A stretch of 41,479 bases of DNA from assembly GCA_029244985.1 (NCBI GenBank), contig JAQWQD010000020.1:1-41479 (forward strand), written 5' to 3'. Under the pieces are notes generated by a model that was not told the origin of the DNA, ran no database searches, and saw only the letters and a program-made list of their open reading frames with translations. This document shows positions 35,878 through 41,479 of the stretch, piece by piece. This DNA comes from Gammaproteobacteria bacterium. Lineage in GTDB: Bacteria > Pseudomonadota > Gammaproteobacteria > Pseudomonadales > Pseudohongiellaceae. The stretch's first letter is position 1. Every line of letters begins with the position of its first letter. A program made the translations under genes and the position numbers.

Positions 35878-36204
35878 TTGGCAATTTTTACCTTCCATTT
35901 AATTCTTCACTTTGCGGTGCCCGCCGGGGTCACTGCAGCGTTTTTCCGACAACATTGGCAAAAGGCTTACCTGTTTATGCTTTCTGCAATGTTGATTGAC
36001 ATCGACCATATTCTTGCTAATCCTATCTTTGATCCGAATCGATGCAGTGTCGGCTATCACCCACTTCATGAGCCTTTGGTTTTGCCTATATATTTCCTTT
36101 TAGCGGGTTATTCTAAAACACGCTACCTTGGAATCGGTTTGTTAATCCACATACTACTGGATTCTGTGGATTGTCAAATAACGAATGGGGTTTGGTTTAT
36201 TTGA
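35878..36204 (+). CDS. Small membrane protein, DUF6122-like
   Basis: A 108-residue predicted inner-membrane protein with about three to four hydrophobic segments. Conserved polar residues are embedded in it: FHLILHFAVPAG, MLIDIDHILANPIFDPNRCSVGYHPLHE and LLIHILLDSVDC. These His/Asp-rich motifs match the small membrane family I know as DUF6122, whose function is unknown but whose pattern recalls metal-dependent membrane hydrolases. The only start that keeps the full first helix is the TTG at 35878, 10 bases after the quinohemoprotein stop, so it is probably translated from the same message. A rare start codon suggests low expression. Confidence 0.65.
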   Translation: MAIFTFHLILHFAVPAGVTAAFFRQHWQKAYLFMLSAMLIDIDHILANPIFDPNRCSVGYHPLHEPLVLPIYFLLAGYSKTRYLGIGLLIHILLDSVDCQITNGVWFI

Positions 36205-36483
36205 GTTCACAAAAATGACTTAAAACGCGAATGCAGTCGACATGAATGGTCATTTTCTCCATGCTTATCGAAGTTTGTAAGCTGCTGAAATGCCGAACTA
36301 TGGCCCGTATTGAAACCGGGCTGATTCAGCGGATTGGAGGAGGAAACTGCTGTAGTTGAGGGATCTTAAAGCCTTTGTTTTCTTCGCTAAATCAGAGCGC
36401 TTTCTAAAGATTTGACGTAAACTCCGTGACATTCGACCCAAGCGACTCAACTTTTGATACCACCCATGTTAGGTTTCCCTATT

Positions 36484-37332
36484 ATGTGTTATTCAACTAG
36501 AAATTTGCTGATTGCTCTTTGTAAGGCTGTAAGTGCAATAGCTTTAGCTGGCTCGGTTCATGCACAGGACATAGCAGTGACCCATTGCGATGGCAGTTGT
36601 CCGCAATATCAGTCAAGCTTGGCTGCGACTCGAGCCAACGTCGTTATTCATCATGTCTATGCGGCTGGAATTAATGGTGATACAGGATTAGCGGACTGGG
36701 TATCTTATCGATTAACAGATGAAGCAATTGGTGTCGCGTCACTCTTGCCGAGAGTGTGGCAGCCGGATCGCTTAATGGAATATTCTGGAATTGATGATGT
36801 TCTAGAAATTAGTTCCTCCGGATTACGCTTAGCTGAAATTGCTGTTAGTAACAATCCTTATGCCGGCATTGGTGAGCTACCTGAAGAAAATGATGAGAGT
36901 GCTAGATTGGCCCCGATAACTTCTTTTGCCAATACGCCATACTGGTCTGATTTAAATAACGTGACCAATATGGTCCCCATGCCTAAGTCCCTGCGTCTTG
37001 GCCCCTGGTTGCATCTGGAACAAAGCTTAAATGGGCTGGTTGCTAAAACTAAAGAGTTGCAAGTGATCAGCGGACCTTTATTTCTAATAGGTAACTTAAG
37101 TACTACACCGACGGCCACTGCGATTGAGCCCGCCGCTTATTACAAAATAGTTGCTGACGAAAATGAACTAGTTACTTTTATCTTCCCCAAAGAATTAGGG
37201 CAATTCGATTCCTATTGCGGTCAAACTACTGATTTAGAGCAACTGCAGGAAATGGTGTCGATCAATTTTTTCCCTGACCGTAAAATGGTTCACTCTGAAC
37301 AGTTACTTTCGAATCTAAACTGCTCTAAATAA
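36484..37332 (+). CDS. Secreted DNA/RNA non-specific endonuclease-family protein without the DRGH motif
   Basis: A 282-residue exported protein (signal NLLIALCKAVSAIALAGSVHAQD). Order and spacing follow the NucA/EndoG beta-beta-alpha-metal nucleases: the start of the domain resembles CPQYQSSLAATRANVVIHHVYA, then DWVSYRLTDEAIG, LAPITSFANTPYWSDLNNVTNMVPMPKSL and GPWLHLEQSLNGLV. The catalytic DRGH that should precede LAP is replaced by ESARLAP, so the general-base histidine is missing, although the metal-binding Asn region (NNVTNMVP) is kept. It is therefore probably not a standard nuclease. The frame runs back to a TTG at 36454; the ATG at 36484 has AGG about 10 bases upstream and gives a normal signal peptide. 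Confidence 0.65.
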   Translation: MCYSTRNLLIALCKAVSAIALAGSVHAQDIAVTHCDGSCPQYQSSLAATRANVVIHHVYAAGINGDTGLADWVSYRLTDEAIGVASLLPRVWQPDRLMEYSGIDDVLEISSSGLRLAEIAVSNNPYAGIGELPEENDESARLAPITSFANTPYWSDLNNVTNMVPMPKSLRLGPWLHLEQSLNGLVAKTKELQVISGPLFLIGNLSTTPTATAIEPAAYYKIVADENELVTFIFPKELGQFDSYCGQTTDLEQLQEMVSINFFPDRKMVHSEQLLSNLNCSK

Positions 37333-37380
37333 TAAGAGTAGTTTCTAGACCTGTCCTTTTTCAAAGCCAACTTCCATGTG

Positions 37381-37412
37381 TACCTCTTGCATGTATTTGC
37401 AAGCAAGAGGTA
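37381..37412. repeat. Perfect 10-bp inverted repeat upstream of the NHL gene
   Basis: TACCTCTTGC (37381-37390) and GCAAGAGGTA (37403-37412) are exact inverted copies with a 12-base spacer. It lies 49 bases after the nuclease-like gene and 58 bases before the NHL protein gene. It could be a transcription terminator without T-tract, or an operator for the downstream operon. Confidence 0.55.
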
Positions 37413-37470
37413 TAAGTAGGCTGTAGGCTTAGAAAAGACAAAATAACAATAGTAATAGAAGGAGTGCTAT

Positions 37471-38514
37471 ATGCTAAGCGCAACCGTTAGTGATAAGAGT
37501 TTAAAAGTAGCTCTATTATTGGGAATGGGACTCCTACTTTCTGCGCAAGTTGCGGCTCAAGACAACCCTTACCAGGTGGAGTATTACTGGGGTGAACTAC
37601 CCAGTGATAGACCCATGGGCGTAGTTACCGGCGTGCAACCGGATCCTGACGGTGAGCATATCTGGATAGTTGAGCGCTGTAGCGCGAATCAATGCGGTGG
37701 CTCAGATCATCATCCGATCCATAAGCTGGACAAAGATGGCAATACCGTGAAAAGTATCGGCGCTGGCCTATTTGCCTGGCCTCATGGTTTTGATATGGAT
37801 GCTGACGGCAATTTTTGGGTTACCGAGGGAGCACCCGAAGGCGATGCGCGCGGCGCACCGGGCGTTGAAAGGGGCATGGGTCATCAAGTTGTAAAAATCA
37901 ATCAGGATGGCGAAGTGTTAATGCGTCTTGGGGAAGCCGGCGTGCCAGGAGACGACGAAACACATTTTAATGGACCAAGCGCCGTTATTGTCGCACCCAA
38001 TGGTGAGTTATGGGTTGCGGATGGCCATCGCGGAGGCAATAACCGCATTATGAAATTTTCTGATGAGGGAGAATTTCTTTTTCAGCTGGGCGGCGGGGTA
38101 AATGATACCAGTCGCGAGAGTGGACAATTTAATGATCCCCATGATTTGAAGATGGACTCTCTAGGCAGGTTGTTTGTGGCAGACCGGGGTAACAATCGCA
38201 TTCAAATCTTCAATCAAGACGGTGAATTACTCGACATCTGGACTCAATTCGGTCGGCCCAGCGGTATTTGGATCGATGAAAATGACAAAATCTTTGTGGC
38301 AGACGGCATGTCTGGAGAACAATGGAACCGAGGTTGGGAGAGAGGCATTCGCATTGGTGATGCTAACACCGGATATGTAACAGAATTTATTCCTGATTAT
38401 GAAATTCCTACAGGCAGTGGTATTGAATTTCTAGCCTCTGATGATGAAGGCAATATTTATGCAGGGCAGGTAGGTCGGCAGCGGTTTGAAAAGTATGTGC
38501 GAACGCGGCCCTAA
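37471..38514 (+). CDS. Secreted NHL-repeat beta-propeller protein (copy 1)
   Basis: A 347-residue exported protein (signal LLLGMGLLLSAQVAAQD) with NHL repeats, seen as HKLDKDGNTVKSIG, GHQVVKINQDGEVLMRLG, NNRIMKFSDEGEFLFQLG and NNRIQIFNQDGELLDIW, each preceded by a PHGFDMDADGNFWVTE-type strand. This pattern is that of six-bladed propellers related to peptidyl-alpha-hydroxyglycine alpha-amidating lyases; the enzyme activity is not established for bacterial members. AAGGAG is 6 bases before the ATG. It is followed by a DECR2-like reductase and then a second NHL copy, in one apparent operon with 23-24 base gaps. Confidence 0.83.
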   Translation: MLSATVSDKSLKVALLLGMGLLLSAQVAAQDNPYQVEYYWGELPSDRPMGVVTGVQPDPDGEHIWIVERCSANQCGGSDHHPIHKLDKDGNTVKSIGAGLFAWPHGFDMDADGNFWVTEGAPEGDARGAPGVERGMGHQVVKINQDGEVLMRLGEAGVPGDDETHFNGPSAVIVAPNGELWVADGHRGGNNRIMKFSDEGEFLFQLGGGVNDTSRESGQFNDPHDLKMDSLGRLFVADRGNNRIQIFNQDGELLDIWTQFGRPSGIWIDENDKIFVADGMSGEQWNRGWERGIRIGDANTGYVTEFIPDYEIPTGSGIEFLASDDEGNIYAGQVGRQRFEKYVRTRP

Positions 38515-38538
38515 GAAAAGCTAGCAAGGAGTGTATAT

Positions 38539-39321
38539 ATGAGTTATGCAGAAGGAATACTTAATGGTAAGAGTGCTATTGTAACAGGCGGTGCCACTGG
38601 CATTGGTTCTTATATTGTTCGCAAGCTTGGAACGCTCGGTGCGAAGGTAGGGATTGTCTCTCGCAAAGAAGAAAATCTCATCGAAGCAGCAAGAAAGTTT
38701 AAGCAAGACGATGGTCTTGATGTGGTCTGGCGAACTGGTGATGTACGCGATCCTGATGGCATCAAGAATTCCTTCGACGAATTAGCGGGAGATCTCGGCG
38801 GTATCGATATCCTTGTTTGCAACGCGGCAGGCAATTTTATTTGTCCTACTGAAGAATTATCTTGGAATGGTTGGCGAACTGTTATCGAAATAGATTTAAA
38901 TGGTACATTTAATTGTTGTCAGGCAGCGCTTTTGCACTTGAAAGCAGCAACTGATGGCGGTCGCATTATTTCTATTAGTACTACTCAAGCTGACTATGGC
39001 TGGCCTGGTGCTGCCCACGCAGGCGCAGCAAAATCTGGGATTCAGAATCTAATGAAAACGCTTTCGGTAGAGTGGGGGAAATTCGGTATTCGTGCTAACT
39101 GGGTATCACCTGGCCCAATCGAGGGTACCGAAGGGGTTGACCGGCTCATTATTCAGCAAGGATTAGCGGATCAGGTAAAGGAAAGAATACCACTTGGCAC
39201 CTTTGGAGAAGGAGATGACATTGCCAATGCGGTTGTTTATTTGTCTTCTGCTACTGGAAGATATGTTTCTGGAACGGGGCTGGCTGTAGATGGTGGCAGT
39301 CAATGGGATAGAGGTCGCTAG
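38539..39321 (+). CDS. SDR oxidoreductase, 2,4-dienoyl-CoA reductase (DECR2)-like
   Basis: A 260-residue cytoplasmic short-chain dehydrogenase. The cofactor motif TGGATGIG is at 16-23, and NAAGNF near 94-99. The usual YxxxK motif is replaced by AHAGAAKSG, in which the tyrosine position is Ala but the lysine remains. The same form, with EWGKFGIRANWVSPGPIEGTEG after it, is found in peroxisomal-type 2,4-dienoyl-CoA reductases, which reduce dienoyl-CoA with NADPH during unsaturated fatty acid breakdown. I therefore favour this role over a generic SDR. AAGGAG lies 7 bases before the ATG. It lies between the two NHL genes. Confidence 0.8.
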   Translation: MSYAEGILNGKSAIVTGGATGIGSYIVRKLGTLGAKVGIVSRKEENLIEAARKFKQDDGLDVVWRTGDVRDPDGIKNSFDELAGDLGGIDILVCNAAGNFICPTEELSWNGWRTVIEIDLNGTFNCCQAALLHLKAATDGGRIISISTTQADYGWPGAAHAGAAKSGIQNLMKTLSVEWGKFGIRANWVSPGPIEGTEGVDRLIIQQGLADQVKERIPLGTFGEGDDIANAVVYLSSATGRYVSGTGLAVDGGSQWDRGR

Positions 39322-39344
39322 AATTTCAAGAAGTAGGAGAGTCT

Positions 39345-40406
39345 ATGTCTTTAAGCGCAAAGCTAAAAACTCTTGTTTCAATGATGGTGCTACTGTATTT
39401 CACAGTAAGCACAACGCAAACTAATCCTTACCAGCTAGTCGATGCGCCAAATCCCCCACCTCATCTTAATGATGGGCGTTGGGGAGAAATGATTCAGGTT
39501 AGAATAGGTCCTCAAGAAAATGTCTACGTTTATCACCGCTGTTTCAAGGTAGTTCTTGGCGATCCTTTGGTGGCTCCAGGCCATTCTGATGGATTGACTG
39601 CTAACTGTCTTGGACGATGGTCTGGTTATCCACCCATTTTAAAATTTGCACCTGATGGCGAATTTCTCGCTGGTTTTGGTGCTGGATTGGTTGGAAGGCC
39701 CCACGGCTTCAATTTGGATCACGAAGGTAATATGTGGGTTACTGATGTAGCTCTGATCGATAACGAAATGGGTGCTGTCGTGCATAAATTAAATCCCCGT
39801 GGCGAATTGGAGATGACCCTTGGGCAGCGTGGAATTGTAGGTCAGGATGAACGTACTTTTAACCGCCCGGCTAGCGTCATCGTTGCCGAGAGCGGTGATA
39901 TTTTTATAGCCGATGGTGAAGGGCCTAACAACCGCATCATGAAATATTCATCAAATGGCGACTATTTGATGGAATGGGGAACGACGGGATCTGGTCCAGG
40001 TGAATTCAACACTCCCCATGATCTTGCTATGGATTCCCAAGGGAGGTTGTTCGTAGGTGATCGCGGGAATAATCGAATTCAAATTTTTGACCAAGATGGT
40101 ACCTACATAGACGAGTGGACTCACTTCGGCAGACCGAGCGGAATCTACATCAACAAGTTTACGGATACACTTTATTCAACAGACTCCACTTCTAATGCTA
40201 CTAATAATCCGGGCATTAAGAGGGGGATATACATCGGTAATGCTCAAACAGGTGAGTTACAGCACTTTATACCCGACCCGGATCTGGAATTAGCGGGCCA
40301 GACTAGGATCTCTGGCGCTTCGGGTATTAGCTCAAATCATGATGATTCGATAGTTTATGCGGCTGACGTCGCGCCCTGGCGACTTCGCAAATATATAACG
40401 CCGTAG
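39345..40406 (+). CDS. Secreted NHL-repeat beta-propeller protein (copy 2)
   Basis: A 353-residue paralogue of the NHL protein at 37471, with shared blocks GRPHGFNLDHEGNMWVTD, FNRPASVIVAESGDIFIADG, NNRIMKYSSNGDYLMEWG, PHDLAMDSQGRLFVGDRG and NNRIQIFDQDGTYIDEW. Its first blade is longer and contains two cysteines (YHRCF and ANCLGRW) that may form a disulfide. The signal (MVLLYFTVSTTQT) is less typical than that of copy 1. AGGAG lies 5 bases before the ATG. Its stop codon abuts the stop codon of the convergent methyltransferase gene. Confidence 0.82.
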   Translation: MSLSAKLKTLVSMMVLLYFTVSTTQTNPYQLVDAPNPPPHLNDGRWGEMIQVRIGPQENVYVYHRCFKVVLGDPLVAPGHSDGLTANCLGRWSGYPPILKFAPDGEFLAGFGAGLVGRPHGFNLDHEGNMWVTDVALIDNEMGAVVHKLNPRGELEMTLGQRGIVGQDERTFNRPASVIVAESGDIFIADGEGPNNRIMKYSSNGDYLMEWGTTGSGPGEFNTPHDLAMDSQGRLFVGDRGNNRIQIFDQDGTYIDEWTHFGRPSGIYINKFTDTLYSTDSTSNATNNPGIKRGIYIGNAQTGELQHFIPDPDLELAGQTRISGASGISSNHDDSIVYAADVAPWRLRKYITP

Positions 40407-41396
40407 TTACTTCTTTGCCATTTCTGTAAATACGTACCAGGGGACTTTCTTTTTGTCATCCTTGTCGCCCACATTTTCGAATTTCGTTAGGGTCAAACCG
40501 TGCTTGGTTGCTAGTTTTTCAGACCCCTCGGATAGGGACCCCCCGGTCGGGATACCAAACATTATTTTCTCGCTGTAGTACTTAATTCCAGCATGAGCAC
40601 GTTTACTCCAAGTTTCGTGTGGTGGATTACCTTTCACCATGTCTTCAGTAAAAAAATCTGCACCGATCACACTACCTTGGGGAAGTGTTGAGAAAAGCGC
40701 TAACGTCGAATTTACTGCTTCGTCTGTTAAATACATAGTCACGCCCTCCCAAAGGATATAGGTTGTCTTGTTTGGGTCAAATCCGCTCGTTAAGAGGGCG
40801 TCCATCCACGATTTTTGATTAAAGTCAGTCTCGACAAAAGTCACATGGTCATGAGGGATCCCGGCTTTTTCTATCGCTTGTTTCTTTACATTTAAGGTAG
40901 GCGCCATGTCTACCTCAAAACAATTAAGGTTTAACTCTTTTGGTAAATCATAGCACCGTGTGTCCCAACCTGCTCCCAGAATGACAAGCTGTTCGACAAA
41001 ATTTTCAGTTCTGGAAAATGCCTCATTCATAGAGCGATCAACAAAATGCGAGCGATGACTCATCATTGTAACCACGTTTGAAGGGCGCGGCCCTGGGTAA
41101 GCAAAAAAGGAGCCTTTGTAACCGCTTATTTTGAGGGCAAGCCATGTCGCTTGCAGCATTATAAACTTTGCCGGCTGGGCGTATAAAAGCATGTGTTCAG
41201 CAATTTTATACGCGGCGTTATCAATGCGGGTCCCGGCTATGTGCAACATAAGTCTTGCGCCGTAAGGCTCCGCTGCTGTTCCGGAAATATTCTGTGGAAT
41301 AATTACCCGGCGTATCCTCCAGGTGAAAATGGCTACCCCGAGTATCCATAAAGGTATCAACGGTATCAGTAAAATACTGAATATCAATCCACGCAT
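40407..41396 (-). CDS. SAM-dependent methyltransferase, leucine carboxyl methyltransferase (LCMT) family
   Basis: A 329-residue protein with an N-terminal hydrophobic helix (LIFSILLIPLIPLWILGVAIF), so it is membrane-attached. The LCMT-family core is clear: HFVDRSMNEAF, the SAM-binding loop VILGAGWDTRCYDLP, EVDMAPTLNVKKQAIEKAG, TDFNQ, and ILWEGVTMYLTDEAV. Members methylate carboxyl groups or small metabolites; the substrate is not readable. GAGA about 9 bases before the ATG is the likely ribosome binding site. It converges with the second NHL gene with no bases between the stops. No operon partner is visible within the window. Confidence 0.83.
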   Translation of the reverse strand: MRGLIFSILLIPLIPLWILGVAIFTWRIRRVIIPQNISGTAAEPYGARLMLHIAGTRIDNAAYKIAEHMLLYAQPAKFIMLQATWLALKISGYKGSFFAYPGPRPSNVVTMMSHRSHFVDRSMNEAFSRTENFVEQLVILGAGWDTRCYDLPKELNLNCFEVDMAPTLNVKKQAIEKAGIPHDHVTFVETDFNQKSWMDALLTSGFDPNKTTYILWEGVTMYLTDEAVNSTLALFSTLPQGSVIGADFFTEDMVKGNPPHETWSKRAHAGIKYYSEKIMFGIPTGGSLSEGSEKLATKHGLTLTKFENVGDKDDKKKVPWYVFTEMAKK

Positions 41397-41479
41397 AAGT
41401 AAATTCTCGCCTCTATTAGGGCAAGGTCAGTGTAACGACCGTGTTTGTAGACACCACGCTCACATATTGTTGGCTATCT

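Noticed and set aside
1..41479. CRISPR array, tRNA, rRNA, insertion sequence or prophage
   Set aside because: No repeat-spacer series, cloverleaf, transposase motif or phage gene was found on either strand by reading.

Overview
The window looks like chromosomal DNA of a free-living, probably aquatic, Gram-negative heterotroph with moderate G+C. The evidence is many secreted proteins, lipobox and Tat signals, periplasmic c-type cytochromes and PQQ enzymes. A gammaproteobacterium is my best guess from the overall protein flavour (RarA, a DUF6122-like membrane protein, MaoC). No rRNA, tRNA, phage or insertion sequence was seen to fix the taxonomy, and several families here (DUF1800/DUF1501 pairs, PQQ lipoproteins, the secreted 330-residue family) are also common in Acidobacteriota and Planctomycetota.

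Layout. 1-4.4 kb: an edge-truncated AhpD-like protein, divergent nitronate monooxygenase, a secreted metallo-beta-lactamase-fold hydrolase, an NTF2-like protein and a Gfo/Idh/MocA oxidoreductase. 4.5-7.0 kb: a two-gene operon (diheme cytochrome c and PQQ alcohol-dehydrogenase-type enzyme, 4-base overlap). 7.1-10.9 kb: PIG-L deacetylase lipoprotein, nucleoside-symporter-type MFS carrier, fatty acid desaturase. 10.9-20.2 kb, mostly minus strand: M24 peptidase-like protein, secreted family protein, MDR oxidoreductase, RarA, MaoC (plus strand), beta-lactamase-type serine hydrolase, APC permease, UlaG-like hydrolase. 20.7-30.4 kb, plus strand: a second member of the secreted family, two tandem glucose-dehydrogenase-like PQQ lipoproteins, then DUF1800, DUF1501 (Tat) and a seven-repeat FG-GAP protein. 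30.4-31.6 kb, minus strand: a redoxin gene. 31.7-36.2 kb: a third PQQ lipoprotein, a cytochrome c-PQQ fusion and a DUF6122-like membrane protein. 36.4-41.4 kb: a nuclease-family protein lacking its catalytic histidine motif, two NHL proteins bracketing a DECR2-like reductase, and an LCMT-type methyltransferase.

The most notable item is the redoxin gene at 30409-31605 (minus). Its frame is interrupted by one TGA, exactly where the first cysteine of a thioredoxin-type CxxC should be (…ASW-TGA-PYC…). The frame then continues uninterrupted for 304 more codons. A perfect 6-bp hairpin with a GUG loop lies 21 nt after the TGA, which fits the bacterial SECIS pattern. I read this as a selenocysteine-containing (UxxC) periplasmic redoxin fused to a DsbD-alpha-like domain, rather than two broken genes.

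How it fits together: the window is rich in periplasmic oxidation. There are five PQQ dehydrogenases, two cytochrome c modules, secreted hydrolases and beta-propeller proteins, with uptake carriers and cytoplasmic oxidoreductases alongside. No PQQ biosynthesis genes and no sel genes are in the window, so both cofactor systems must be encoded elsewhere if these proteins are active.
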